Positions 1-12,924 are shown, numbered from the stretch's first letter. The stretch is DNA of 64,000 nucleotides from Morella rubra (GCA_003952965.2 CM025849.1:1399041-1463040), one strand, 5' to 3'. Notes: generated by a model from the letters alone, not told the origin. A program made the numbers and translations.

Positions 1-628
1 GTTGGAGACCTTTTTATTAAAACGTTGCCTGGGAAGAACCCTATATCGTAGGCCATCACATTCTTCTTTCTCATGCAGCTGCCGTAAGATTGTACTGGGA
101 AAAGTATTAGGTTCGTGATTTAACTAGTTTCAGAATAATCATATATATATATACGAAAATTCCTACTATCTGTTTATGAGATTAGTGAACAGTATCAAAG
201 AAAGAAAAAAGAGTGAGTTGGTAATATTTTTTGCGATCGTTGTCTTTTCAAATAAAAACGTTCTAAACATAAAACATCTGATCATATAAGATATCAATCG
301 AATTTTGTTTCTTTTAGGCTTTGCAACAAAGAAAAATTGGGATTACGTTGGATTCTCAATGGATGGTGCCCAAATTCGACACAATAGCTAGCAGCAAGGC
401 CGCCTTGAGGGCTCTTGATTTTTTTTTTTGGATGGTAATTAAGTGTTCATTTTTTTCTTCTCAGCTTTTGTTATCAGCTTTTGTCATTAGCTTTTGTCTT
501 CATTCCCATTTACCTGTAGGTATACTAATCCACTTACCTTTGGCGACTACCCTGAGACCATGCGTGCATTGGTGGGCGATCAACTACCCAAATTTACTAC
601 ATTGCAGTCGGAGATGGTAAAAGGGTCA
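1..628 (+). pseudogene. Beta-glucosidase (GH1) fragment, cut at both ends
   Basis: Three exon pieces of a plant family 1 beta-glucosidase can be read. Exon a (window edge to 110) encodes EPYIVGHHILLSHAAAVRLY, exon b (318-434) contains KIGITLDSQW and ALRALDF, and exon c (520 to about 628) contains [16 protein letters not shown] and QLPKF. Introns between them have usable GT and AG borders. In the family these segments lie mid-barrel, after the first catalytic glutamate (TFNEP) and before the second (TENG); neither catalytic motif is inside this piece. Exon a ends in an in-frame TAG (108-110) where a glutamine codon is usual. Reading stops at about 628, where a repeat also found at 28.15-28.32 kb begins. 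The enzyme would hydrolyse plant glucosides; this copy is almost certainly dead. Confidence 0.8.
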
Positions 629-800
629 CTTGCTGACGTGGCAGAGAGCACCGTTAATTAGTTAGACGGAAAAGTGACGGAAGGGTGTTTTTGTAAAAAA
701 GGGAATACTCAAGAATTAAAATTTTGAAAGTTGAAAGTGAAGGACTAAATTGTAAAAGCGCTCAAAACTCAAGGACTAAAATACCAGTTTCCCTAATGCA
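629..800. mobile_element. Half of a MULE-type MITE
   Basis: This stretch closely matches the right arm of the MITE at 27841-28322, including the shared runs around GCACCGTTAATTAGTT and GACGGAAGGGTG and the terminal GGACTAAAATRCCA. The matching left arm is not found nearby, so it is a solo arm or deleted copy. Its left edge coincides with the end of recognisable beta-glucosidase coding sequence. Confidence 0.65.
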
Positions 801-804
801 AAGG

Positions 805-1218
805 TTAATAATCGATCCCCACCATCCCATGAATCTCCCGTTCCCTTCCACAACTCCGAGAAGTCCGAACACGCCTTGAGAACGAAAGGGAACGTATGAT
901 CATCAGTCATACACTTTAGCGATTGAGTTAGCCCAAATAAGGGTGTTCCACAAGAAGGCAGTGCGGTAGTTCCCAACGGTCTGGTTGAAGAGATATCGAG
1001 ACGTAGTGGGGTCTCCGAAAGTGGAGTAGTTGAGCCTGAAGGAGGCGCAGAGAGAGACACTGTGGGAAAGCAAGCCGTTGACAAGTGCAGAGGCGTGGGT
1101 CTGCTTGGTGTGGGCAAGAGATTGCGCATGGGAGGAGAGGGTAAGGACATCTAAGTGAGAGAGTGTATGGGAATGTGGAGACTAGAAGCAGAGTTTTTTG
1201 TGCATGGTGGTGGAACAT
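805..1218 (-). pseudogene. PPR protein N-terminal fragment
   Basis: The minus strand encodes pieces typical of the start of a plant pentatricopeptide-repeat protein. AHTKQTHASALVNGLLSHS is followed by TAFLWNTLIWANSIAKVYD and DHTFPFVLKACSDFSELWKG. The pieces lie in different frames, and about 20 residues normally found between VYD and DDHTFPF are missing. It is therefore a decayed 5' fragment. PPR proteins bind organellar RNA; no function is expected here. Confidence 0.65.
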
Positions 1219-1810
1219 AGAAGTGAGACAAGGCCTCGGTGTTCCAAGGTTGGTGTCGCTATTGATTGTGCTTTACCACTATCAATACCAAAAAAAGGAC
1301 GAGAATCTCTCTCTATCAGAACTCAGCCAGAAGTGTAGGTTAATCCAAAGTGATGTTTGTTTTCATGAAATCTTTAAGATTTTGATGAAATTGTGAATAT
1401 TTAGGTGATGTTAAAGTTGTATTGGTGTGCGTGCAGAAGGTGTTAAAAGGGATTAGTGTGTGTAAAAAAGTAATAAAGTGTTGTATTAAAATACGTGTAT
1501 GTTGTGATTTTGATTGTAAAAATAAAAATAGGATACAAATCCTACAAAAAAAACTCAACACGAACGTGCCCTTGACACCCCAAGTGAATATTCAACATTT
1601 GGGCTTAGAAAAAAAGAAAAAGAATATTCAACATATGGGCTGAGCAGGGGCTCAATCCAAAAGTGTTGCTCGTATTTTGTATCCCGGCCACCCAAAATCT
1701 CATATTAGTCCAAACAAAAACGACTAGGCCCGAATTTTGTCCAACCCATTACTACCCGACCCGACCAGATCGAGCTGAACGCGCATTTCAGTTCACTCCA
1801 TCTACTTTCC
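1219..1810. other. Intergenic, AT-rich, STA1 upstream region
   Basis: No gene was recognised. The last 150 bases contain several GGGCY and RGCCC elements (for example near 1600, 1637 and 1728) of the kind common in promoters of housekeeping plant genes. Confidence 0.5.
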
Positions 1811-1817
1811 CAAACCA

Positions 1818-1826
1818 AAACCCTAA
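1818..1826 (+). promoter_or_regulatory. Telo-box (AAACCCTAA) upstream of STA1
   Basis: AAACCCTAA lies about 50 bases before the STA1 start codon. Telo-boxes are common near transcription starts of plant genes for translation and RNA processing. The assignment rests on motif and position only. Confidence 0.5.
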
Positions 1827-1874
1827 CTTTCTGCTCCTGCAAAATCTCAGAAGCACATAAACCAAATAGTCAAC

Positions 1875-4800
1875 ATGGTGTTCATCACAATCCCAAATCA
1901 GAAAACCCTATCCGTAACCCTCGACCCAAATACCACCACCCTCCACTCGCTCAAGGTCTCCATCCACCAGCACACCCAAATTCCCCTCGACTTCCTCCGC
2001 CGAAGCTTATTCCTCTCTCAGAGCCACCCTCTTCCTGCTCCGGGAAAACGACGCCGTTGTCCTCCTGTCCGACCTCCGCGTCACCCCGCTTTCCACCCTC
2101 ACCCTCCATCTCCCTCTTCTAGGCGGCACACAGCCCCCCAGCCTCCCGCCCTCCAAGCCCAAGCTTGAGTTCCTTAATTCCAAGCCCCCTCCTAACTATG
2201 TCGCCGGTCTTGGGCGTGGTGCCACGGGGTTCACCACACGTTCAGATATTGGACCAGCCCGCGCCGCCCCCGACCTCCCCGATCGATCCGGCGGCGCTAT
2301 CGGGGCCCCCGCCGGAGTGGGCCGAGGCCGCGGGAAGCCGGGGGATGAAGAGGCCGATGAGGCCGACGACGCGGATGAGAAGGGTTACGACGAGAACCAA
2401 AAGTTCGATGAGTTCGAAGGAAATGACGTCGGCCTCTTCGCCTCCGCTGAGTATGACGAGGACGACAAAGAAGCCGACGCCGTTTGGGAAGCCATCGACA
2501 AACGAATGGACTCGCGGCGAAAGGACCGGAGAGAAGCGCGGTTGAAACAAGAGATTGAGAAGTACCGAGCGTCCAACCCGAAAATCACCGAGCAATTCGC
2601 CGACCTGAAGAGGAAATTGTACACATTATCGGCGCAAGAGTGGGAGAGCATCCCCGAAATCGGAGATTATTCGTTGCGAAATAAGAAAAAACGGTTCGAG
2701 AGCTTCGTGCCAGTGCCGGACACACTTCTGGAAAAAGCTCGACAAGAGCAAGAGCATGTCACCGCATTGGACCCCAAGAGCCGAGCTGCCGGTGGCACCG
2801 AGACACCGTGGGCGCAAACGCCTGTCACTGATTTGACTGCCGTAGGTGAAGGAAGAGGGACGGTGCTGTCGTTGAAATTGGATCGGCTCTCCGATTCCGT
2901 TTCGGGACAAACTGTTGTTGATCCAAAAGGATATCTCACAGATTTGAAGAGTATGAAGATTACCAGCGATGCCGAGATTTCGGATATCAAGAAGGCGAGG
3001 TTGTTGCTTAAGAGCGTTACTCAGACAAACCCGAAGCACCCGCCCGGTTGGATTGCTGCAGCTAGGCTGGAAGAGGTGGCGGGGAAGATTCAGGCAGCAA
3101 GGCAGTTGATTCAGAAGGGTTGCGAGGAGTGTCCAAAGAGTGAGGATGTGTGGTTGGAGGCCTGTAGGCTGGCAAGTCCGGACGAGGCCAAGGCAGTCAT
3201 CGCAAGAGGCGTTAAGTCTATACCAAATTCAGTTAAGCTCTGGCTGCAGGCTGCAAAATTGGAGAACGAGGATGTGAGTAAGAAGAGTAAGGTGTTGAGG
3301 AAAGGGTTGGAGCATATACCGGACTCAGTTCGTCTATGGAAGGCGGTTGTGGAGCTGGCCAACGAGGAGGATGCGAGGTTGTTGCTGCATAGGGCGGTGG
3401 AGTGTTGCCCGTTGCACGTTGAGCTGTGGCTGGCATTGGCAAGGTTGGAAACTTACGAAAATGCTAAGAAGGTGCTGAACAGGGCGAGGGAAAGATTGTC
3501 TAAGGAGCCAGCGATTTGGATCACAGCTGCGAAGTTGGAGGAGGCAAATGGGAACACTGGAATGGTGGGGAAGATTATTGAGAGGGGTATAAGGGCATTG
3601 CAGAGAGAGGGTTTGGAGATTGATAGGGAGGCTTGGATGAAAGAGGCTGAGGCTGCAGAGCGTGCCGGGTCAGTTGCAACTTGTCAGGCCATTATTGCGA
3701 ATACAATTGGGATTGGGGTGGAGGAAGAGGATAGGAAGAGGACTTGGGTGGCAGATGCAGAGGAGTGTAAGAAACGGGGTTCAATCGAGACGGCAAGAGC
3801 TATTTATGCTCATGCACTCAGTGTCTTCTTGACAAAAAAGAGCATATGGCTCAAAGCTGCGCAGCTTGAGAAGAGCCATGGGACTAGGGAGTCCCTTGAT
3901 GCTTTACTTCGTAAAGCTGTTACTTATCGGCCACAGGCTGAGGTTTTGTGGCTTATGGGTGCTAAAGAGAAGTGGCTTGCTGGGGATGTGCCTGCTGCAC
4001 GGGCAATCCTTCAAGAAGCTTATGCTGCCATTCCTAATTCTGAAGAAATTTGGCTTGCGGCATTTAAGCTTGAATTTGAGAATCATGAGCCTGAGAGAGC
4101 TAGAATGCTTCTTGCTAAAGCCCGAGAAAGAGGAGGCACGGAGAGAGTGTGGATGAAATCTGCCATTGTGGAGAGAGAATTAGGGAACACTGATGAAGAG
4201 AGGCGGTTGTTGGATGAAGGGTTGAAACGCTTCCCCTCATTCTTCAAAATGTGGCTGATGCTTGGACAGCTAGAGGAGAGGCTGGGTCACTTGGAGAAAG
4301 CTAAGGAAGCTTATGATTTGGGTCTGAAACATTGCTCGAGTTGTATTCCACTTTGGCTTTCTCTTGCTAATCTAGAAGAAAAGATGAATGGGCTGAGCAA
4401 AGCTCGAGCGGTTCTCACCCTGGCCAGGAAGAAGAATCCCCAGAACCCCGAACTCTGGCTTGCTGCTGTTCGAGCTGAAATGAGGCATGCCAATAAGAAA
4501 GAAGCCGATATCTTGATGGCAAAGGCACTGCAGGAATGTTCCACGAGTGGTATTCTGTGGGCAGCGTTGATTGAGATGGTCCCTCGTCCCCAACGTAAAT
4601 CGAAGAGTTCGGATGCTCTCAAGAAATGTGATCATGATCCCCATGTCATCGCTGCCGTGGCGAAGTTATTTTGGCATGATAGGAGGGTGGATAAAGCTAG
4701 GACTTGGCTCAACAGGGCAGTGACACTTGCCCCGGATATTGGCGATTTTTGGGCATTATACTACAAATTTGAACTTCAGCATGGTAGCGAGGAGAACCAG

Positions 4801-4968
4801 AAGGATGTCCTAAAGAGATGCACAGCTGCAGAACCCAAGCACGGTGAGAAATGGCAAGCGATTTCAAAGGCTGTCGAGAATTCTCACCAACCAACTGAAG
4901 CCATCTTGAAGAAAGTAGTTGTTGCACTTGGAAAGGAAGAGAATGCAGCTGAGAGTAGCAAACAATAA
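1875..4968 (+). CDS. STA1: PRP6/STABILIZED1-like U4/U6.U5 tri-snRNP splicing factor, apparent frameshift near 2019-2030
   Basis: This intronless gene encodes the plant homologue of PRP6 (STA1), which bridges U5 and U4/U6 snRNPs in the nucleus and is needed for splicing and stress tolerance. The order is an N-terminal ubiquitin-like segment ([17 protein letters not shown]), then the PRP1_N domain ([38 protein letters not shown]), then a long array of half-a-TPR repeats ending in [19 protein letters not shown]. The first 48 or so codons are in one frame. From [16 protein letters not shown] (about 2035) the gene continues in the next frame to the TAA at 4966-4968. Removing one base gives 1030 residues, close to the 1029 of the Arabidopsis protein. 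No in-frame ATG precedes residue 60 or so of the downstream frame, so the ATG at 1875 is the logical start. The extra base may be a sequencing error or a true lesion. Confidence 0.93.
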
Positions 4969-7225
4969 TTGTCAGTGAGCTTGTAGGCTTGCCATTTTTC
5001 TTTTTGCTTTATGTACTCGACAGGTGTAACTATATGGAGACTGTCTTGCACTGCCACTACATACCTCTCATCTACCTTAGCCTCTGTTACTTACCTTTGG
5101 AGCTTCAATGATATATGTATTTCCTTTTCTTGCTTGAGTTTGGAGCATTGAGATTGATGATTAAGCTTGGTTTACGTTGATTATTGATTATGAGAGTTGG
5201 AGCTTCTATTTCTTTCGTATTTTGGGTTTTAATATAGGGAAATTTAAAAATTCTGTTAGAAATTTGGACAGAAATGCGAAGTGAGTGATATTGCAAGCGT
5301 GGCTGAAATTTGGTTTGTCACTCCTAGAAACTCAACAGTGATTTTTAAATTTCCCTTTAATATATGGTCTCTCCATTGTGTATGTTTTTGCCTTCGTTCG
5401 TAGTCTATGTCTGACTGTAACATTTGTTGTCGTTCTGTCTCAATACCATATTGCTTTCCTCTTGCTCCAGCATTTGGGGATTTTATCTATAATTCAGTTT
5501 TGTTTGGTTATTTTCAGATAAGACTAGAGGAAGAGGTTTTATGGAATTTGTTTGGTTTCTAGTTTTTGGATGCCAGCCCGGTCTGTAGTTTTGGAGTGAC
5601 CCGTGCAGTCTTTTCCCACTTCATCGTAGAAACATAGTAGCCATGACTGAGAAGCAAAGGTAATTCCTGTTTCTTAATGGTAGTGCATGTGGGATTCTTG
5701 CCGTCATCAAATTGCTTTCTTCTCTGGTTTTTTTGAACTTTTTGAGGTTTAGGAAAAATCTTTGCTTGGGCAGCTTGGAATCCCCTTGGGTTATTGAGAT
5801 TTGAATGATAAATACTGAAGTGGACGCATTTGGAACTCATTTTTGGCGATCTAGAGGAAGCTCCAGTGATTGTCACATTGCCCTTGACCTTCCTCAAACG
5901 TTTTTTTTTGGCCTCTGGTGCAGCCTGGCACAGTACAGGGAAAGGGTCTAAAGGCCAACTACAAGAACAAACGGACTCAAGGCCTTTGCATTCAACAAAG
6001 TGGGCTCCCATGGCGATCTAAAGCGAATCCATGATCCGAGGATTCTAATCAGGCCCAAAGGCCTAAAATTTCAAGAAAGGCCGTACATGGCGGAGGAGAA
6101 GCGGTGAAACAGAAACACCGCCCCTTGATTTGTCTTCCTCTAACACGCCAGCTACAGGTTAGCGGCCGAAGTCGCCTGGCCAAAAATGGAGGAGTACAAC
6201 GGCAGATAGGTTTGACCCAAAGAATAGAAGATCATTGCAGTACTTGAAGTAGCCGCTGTGGAACTTTTCTGAAGCCTCCCGACCGGAAAATTCCAGCACC
6301 CACACCCTCGTCTTTCTGAATTCCAGCACCCACCCCCTCCTAAATTGTTCTTTGTAAATATGATATGTAAAGTCCTCATTTGACCTTGCAAAACATCTTC
6401 AAAGCCAATAAACCACTTCAAAGTTTGACCAAAAATAAGAAAACAACTTCAATCCCATATAAAGAAAAGAAACACGCCAAGACTATGCAACTTTGAAAGA
6501 GAGTTTGGAATCTGACCGCGTGAGACCAAGATATTCGAAGATGGGGGGGAATATTACCCCTTATGTACTTGCCTATTATTGGAATTAAAAAATTCTCATA
6601 ATACACTGACAAGCACCAAGAATTCATTTGTTTATAAAAAAAAAAAAAAAAATCATTTGACCTAAATATATTTCTGAGTCTCTGACCATGAGTTTGCTCT
6701 TTAGTTTAAGTTTATTTGACCCGACTTTTTACACGTTTCTCATCTAGTTGGGTCTAGTTTTTTTTTAAGTATAATAAGAAGGACGTATTACTAGAGCGGG
6801 GAGAATATACAACAAAACCGCACGATCAAGGAGGGTCAAAACCCACATACATTTAAGGATCGTTATGCAGCAGCTCATGAGACGGGGACAAACATCCATC
6901 AAAAGATCAGGAAGCCAGTCCAACGAACAGTGTGGGAAATATCCGATTCCACCCCCCACCCATTTATGTTCATGAACTGCCTTGCACTTGCCCCAGGAGA
7001 TCTACACGTTCCGTTCCAAGAAGTAAACCCACAGCAGTAAACCTTCATCTTGGCCGTTGGATATAGGAAGGTTTATCTGAGCCGTGTCTTTGCTTTTCTT
7101 TGAACGAGTGTTCTTTGGACCGAATCTTTTCCCCCCTTGACAGTATCATTTTCGCCGTTGCTCAAGACTCTTTCCGTGCATGATCTTTCCTCTGCAACGC
7201 AGAAGAAAAATATCAGAATAATCAA
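4969..7225. other. Intergenic region between STA1 and alpha-SNAP
   Basis: Apart from a small MITE at 5237-5355, no gene was recognised. A poly-A run lies near 6638, and an approximately 30-base unit beginning AATTCCAGCACCCAC is repeated twice at about 6290-6345. Confidence 0.5.
5237..5355. mobile_element. 119-bp MITE with 9-bp target duplication
   Basis: The element starts GGGAAATTTAAAAATTCTGTT-like and ends with the inverted equivalent. It is flanked on both sides by the perfect 9-base repeat TTTAATATA (5228-5236 and 5356-5364). A 9-base duplication points to a Mutator-like non-autonomous element. It sits about 270 bases past the STA1 stop, so it may lie in the 3' untranslated region. Confidence 0.8.
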
Positions 7226-10200
7226 ATGGGAGATCAGATAGCGAGAGCAGAAGAATTCGACAAGAAAGCAGAGAAGAAGCTCAGCGGCTGGGGATTGTTC
7301 GGCTCCAAATATGAAGACGCCGCCGATCTCTTCGATAAGGCTGCCAATTCCTTCAAGCTCGCCAAATCCTGTATGTCTATTATACATTTATGTATCGTTT
7401 ACTTTTGCTAATTTTTTTGTCTGTTTTCTGGGAAGGAATCGGGCAAACATGAATAGGAACGGAAAATGTGTATCTTTGTGACAAATGGGTCGTGTGTCAA
7501 GTTCACATTTTTTTCCCTCTGACCCTTTAATCTGGTCGTTGGAGATTCGAATGACCCGATATGGAAGTGTTGATCAGTGATTCTCTTTCTCCTTTGGGAA
7601 TATGCTCAAATGAGTAGTATCTTTCCATTCTTTATTCAGGAACTTTCAGGAGGAGGGGTGTTTCAGATTTTGTTCTGGTTGGGGAAGACGCTTTTGCGGT
7701 TTTGATATGATATGAGTTTTTTGGTTTCGGTTCTTGGTAGGAAGCTTGTAAGTTTGATCTATAATGGGGATTCTTAATTGATTGGGTTGGGGTGGATCAG
7801 TATGACTAGTGAATCATTTGACTTTGACATAATTTGGCTTTTAGATGTGAAATTCGAGGGAATGGAGTTTGGAGATGATTCTGGAGGACTGAATTGGATT
7901 GTTTTATGAAGAATTTGGCAAGTGTGAAAACTCCACACTTTGCCCAATCTTTGTGATAGTTGAAAGTTTCATGATCGAAGGAAACAAAATTAGCCAGTCA
8001 AGTTTGAAGCTCCCTTATGAAATATATCTTTTTGACTTTTCACTTACAATCTCTATCTTATCGGCCTTCACTGATGTTGTCAGTGTTATGGAGATGTTCC
8101 CTTGATTGCATCCTTAGAAGTATATCAGATCAATATGGTACTTTAGCAGTCATGTGATCAGTATGAACAGACATATCGAGAGTGGCATGCACATATTGAG
8201 AGTTGCTGATCTCAATGAATGTTCTTGCTTTTCAGGGGATAAGGCTGGATCAACCTATGTAAAGTTGGCAAACTGTCATTTGAAGGTAGGTACTTATATA
8301 TTTGGGGTTAAGCATGGTTACATAAGTTTTATTGTATTATTTTTAACCTCTTCTTTTGATTTACTATTTAATTTGTTCCAATCGTGTCCCATGCTTTTGT
8401 GCTTATAGTTGGAAAGCAAACATGAAGCTGCCCAAGCTTACGTTGATGCTGCTCATTGCTATAAGAAAACATCTGCGAATGGTATGTATTTTGATGGCTT
8501 TCATGCATGATGTTTGTAATAAACATGTCACCGTGATAATATATTCCCTCCTTTGGTTGGTGTCTCACTCAAGTCAATTTCGATTTCCTGGCATGATAAT
8601 TCCATACCTTTAGCGATGCACTATCCAGTTGCAAATCAATGGAAGGGGTGGTAGATCTTACCTTCAGTAGAAACAAAGAAAAAGACATAGTGGACATATG
8701 TGTTTGTAAGATTGATGTTTTAAATGATGAGAGTTTTTTATATAAGGTATTGGAACTGGAGTCTTTTTCCCACTTTAGATGTTTACTTCCATATGTTATT
8801 GCCTTTCTACTGTTTTGTACTGCCTTATATGGATTGAGGAAATAGCTTTCTGGCTATATTTCTTTCCTTTCTGTTTTTATTATCTGCTAATTTGTTTCTC
8901 TTCCAATTTAACGGCATCTTACTGTCTTGTATCTCAAATTATTTTCTTTATGCAGAGGCCATAGCTTGCTTAGAGCTAGCAGTAAACCTGTTTTGTGAAA
9001 ATGGAAGGCTCAGCATGGCTGCAAGATACTTCAAGGCACTTTTAACTTGGCTTTGATACTGAATTTTTTATTAAGTCTTCTTTTTTCCTACTTTGTACGT
9101 CATTCTGAAGTCTCCAGTTTTGGGTTTTATTGCTAGGCAGTTCTTTCTCTTTTCCATTGATTCTTGCAACAATTTCGAGCTTTCTACGCAGAAGAAATTG
9201 ATCTTGGAGTGCTCTTGGTGTTACATGTTCGAGATCATTTTTGGAGATGATGTAGTAATAAACATGAATATTACCTGAATTTGGAATATCTGTTTCCCTG
9301 TGCAGGAAATTGCTGAATTGTATGAGACCGAACAGAACATTGAGCAAGCAATTGTTTACTTTGAAAAGGCAGCTGATTTCTTCCAAAATGAAGAAGTAAC
9401 AACTTCTGCCAACCAGTGCAAGCAGAAAGTAGCACAATTTGCTGCTCAGCTAGAACAGTAAGCCCGCAATCCTTCTCAAATATTTTACTCTTAGGACTGA
9501 CTGTCTATGGGTTCAGCTTATGGTAAAAAGTTGTTCCCTGGGATATTGTTTACATGCTTTAGATCCATCTCATTCTATGCGTTTGTATGCATTGAATTTT
9601 GTTCGCACCAAGCTGTTTCATATTAGAAAGAAGAATAATCAGAGATGGGTTTTCTCAATATTATTCTTAGAATTATCGCAATGCCAGTGCATCTTGGATT
9701 TTTCACAACCCGATGTATCATGATATGCAGCTGAGATTTATTTGATACATTTATTCCAATTTCATAAAAATTGCAGTGTTTTACTCTTATTTTCTGCTTA
9801 TAGAAGATCTAGAGAATTTAGTATCATCTATGAAGTACAAACTTCCTTGTACGTTGTTATGGTGCTTTCACTTTGATAAGGGTATATTCTGAAACCCTTT
9901 AATTTTGTATGGAAGGGACATCATCATTCAGGGCCATATGAATAGTTTGCTTGTTATATTTCTGTAGGTACCAGAAATCGATCGAGATTTATGAAGAGAT
10001 AGCACGACAGTCACTCAATAACAACTTGCTGAAGTATGGAGTTAAAGGACATCTTCTCAATGCTGGCATTTGCCAACTCTGCAAAGCCGATGTTGTGGCC
10101 ATTAACAATGCATTGGAGCGATATCAGGTCTGAATTTGGCCTTAGTTCAGCATCCAACATTCTACCCTTTGGGTCAACTAAAATTACAAATGCCACATTT

Positions 10201-10869
10201 GCTTTTGCAGGAATTGGATCCAACGTTTTCTGGAACACGTGAATATAGATTCATAGCGGTGGGTTACAGATTTCTTATCCTAGTCTATTTCGCATTATTT
10301 TCTTCAGGGGCTTTTGTTTGAAGGGATAGATATCTTTTATTCAGTTGTTACTGGGGTTGGTTGAACGAGTTCAATTGTTCAATTGTTGATATCAGTGTAA
10401 TGTTGTTGATCCTTTTTTCTTGCCCTTTGGCATAGTAGTTTGCTTTTTTATTAGAGTAACGTGCTATATGTAGCGTCATATCTGCCTTCTTTACATCATC
10501 AAGAAATATCTCTTCTTGGAGATAAGAGAACCTTGACAAAGTTGTTGTCTTTGTACCAGGATATTGCTGCTGCAGTTGACGAGGAAGATGTTGTGAAGTT
10601 CACTGATGTCGTCAAAGAATTTGACAGCATGACTCCACTGGTACAACTCTAACCAGCATTGAAACAGCCCTTCGAAACTCTTTCCTTAAAATAGAGGAAC
10701 TTTTAAGGGATTCTTCCGTCTTTCCCCAATAAAGAACTGTATATTAATGTCCTAATATTTTCCAACCGCTTGCAATAACTGTTTGTAGGATTCCTGGAAG
10801 ACTAACCTTCTGTTGAGGGTGAAGGAAAAGCTGAAGGCGAAAGAACTGGAAGAAGATGATCTGACCTGA
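7226..10869 (+). CDS. Alpha-soluble NSF attachment protein (alpha-SNAP)
   Basis: Alpha-SNAP recruits the NSF ATPase to SNARE complexes so they can be disassembled after membrane fusion; it acts at the cytosolic face of Golgi and vesicle membranes. Nine exons join to an 870-base reading frame of 289 residues, the normal family length: 7226-7370, 8236-8285, 8409-8481, 8956-9035, 9306-9457, 9968-10127, 10211-10258, 10560-10640, 10789-10869. All phases agree. The protein starts [19 protein letters not shown] and has the TPR-like helical array ([35 protein letters not shown]). It ends [18 protein letters not shown], the conserved acidic tail that stimulates NSF; the usual penultimate leucine is present. 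Intron 4 begins GC rather than GT. No lesions were seen, so this is probably a working gene. Confidence 0.96.
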
Positions 10870-12924
10870 AATGCTATATATCTAAAAATTCAGGGTTTCG
10901 CTTTTGTTCTGGATGTTAACAGTGTAGGTTGTGAGTGTGTCGAGTTACACTTTGGGTATTGTTCACAGTGGGTATGCTTGAGTTTGTAATTGGATTTATG
11001 GCCTGGTGTTTCCTTTTGCCGGTTTTCTTGATAACGTACATGTGAGAAAAGAATGAGGACTCCAAGTGGAGACTGCAATTGAATTATATAGCTGAGCTTT
11101 CATTATCACATACCTTTAAACCACCCATATAATAAGCTGGCCATCGGTTATTAGCCCTGTACCTCACCGAAATATCCACCCACACAACCTTCTCTCTCTC
11201 TCTGTTTTCCGGCCATATGACGATTGGCTGAACTGAATTCCTTGTTAGTCGTAACCTTGATTTCTGGTGACTGGCTCATATTGACTTCTAGAAGTAGACA
11301 GCTGCACTTGCTTCCTTTTGAGAGTTGAACTACTCATCAATTAATTGACAATTATTTTCTATTTAATTTTCGTTTTTATTAGAGTCTGAAGCAAGTTGCC
11401 CTCTGCACTCAACCCTGCGCGAACACGTTTAACGTTAAAGCACGAAAGTAGCTGTCGGTTGCTGTCTCCACTACACTTTAGTATACGAAAAGTTAAATTA
11501 GGAAGATAAAATGTTGAATTAATTATTTTACAAATATCTTTTCTTCGATTCACAAAAAGCCTCTTCGCAAGCTATTTGTGAAGTAGACACAAAGATAATA
11601 TTTCTTTTATGCAAACCAGCTGATGATTGACTCCCATTTATATTGAACTCAAACTGAAAATTATTTGCTTCTCCAATTGCAGCAAGTTAACGCAACAATT
11701 TGTGCGCGTTTGCAAGTCTGGTATAATTGCTATAAATATTCTCTCCACTTGGAAAGCCAGCTGCGAGCAAGGGCTTTCTGATCCGTTTCTCATTGACACA
11801 AACCATATTCCTCGGAACCTGTGGCTATGGTTGACGTGAAGAGTGGTAGTCTTCCATTGCCTTAACGACCAGAACGACGTCGATCTTGTGGGTTCATCAA
11901 TTCTAGCGGGACGCGAAAGCGAAAGCTTATGGTCAGGCCTATCTCCTCTACACACTTCGGCATCTTAGGTCGTCTCTGACCCTTCGTTGTGTGTTCGTGT
12001 ATAAGTAGTTTCTCTGTTTGAGCCTAAAATTCAGGGTTTCGCAATTTTGATTTTGCCGGAGTAAAAGAAACTACACAGCGAGAATAATTTCCACCAAGTA
12101 ATGGTTATTTGTCATTCATTGATTAGAGCCTCGGAGAGAGGAAACCCATTTTCAGGAGAAGCTTCTTCAAGTCTCTTCAGTTTCTCCATTATTCCAAAGG
12201 TATGTGTTTGCTCCACTTGCTTTTGTCCACAAGCTTTTAGATCTCTCGTATTTCTTTGTTTAGCAAGAAATTGCGGGTGGTTTTGTTTTTTATTTTTAAC
12301 GTTGTTTCGCGAAAACTCTCCATGAATTGATTGTTCTTTTAGGATCAGTTTAGGTTTTGTAGAATGACAAAATTGCTTGTATGGAGAAGCTCTGGGGTTT
12401 GATCAGAATAAGAGCTGAACAAGTGAGCGTCTTGCTCTTTTGTATCAAATCCTCACTTTGGGTAATTTAATTTTCATCTGCTTCAATTTCTATATGTCAA
12501 ACTTCAGTTTTGGTTTGTGATTGTTGTTCTTTGGAGAGCTTCTTGCGATATAGTCTTCAATTACAGAGAGATGCCCTCAATCTTGTATCATTGGTCGACA
12601 GGTGTCTGTTTGCAAACAAAAATTTCAAGCTTTAAAATTTTAACACAATAAAAAATTACAATATAATCTCTCTTTCATCAAATCATTACTTTTCACTATA
12701 ATAAATATGCACTTTTTCACTTCATAGATCCCAAAATTTTACAAACTTCTGCACGCTATCTAAAACAATATTCTTCAGACTTGCGGACTAAATTCTGATA
12801 ATGTTTAACTTGGGATTCAAAACACAGGACGAAACAGCTAACGTATAGCTTTCTTTCCAGTGTCCTTTCTCTCCTTGATGCTACAGTGAGGGTCGACAAG
12901 GCTTGAGTTGTGTTTGCATTGAGA
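10870..12924. other. Intergenic; possible 5' leader of the PLAC8 pseudogene
   Basis: No coding gene was recognised. A short CT microsatellite lies near 11190. The stretch 11960-12200 resembles a 5' untranslated exon ending at about 12200 (CCAAAG followed by GTATG), which would suit the downstream PLAC8-like remnant. Confidence 0.4.

Noticed and set aside
5559..6011. 150-codon open frame on the minus strand between STA1 and alpha-SNAP
   Set aside because: No recognisable domain, composition like random translation of AT-rich DNA, and no supporting splice or promoter context.
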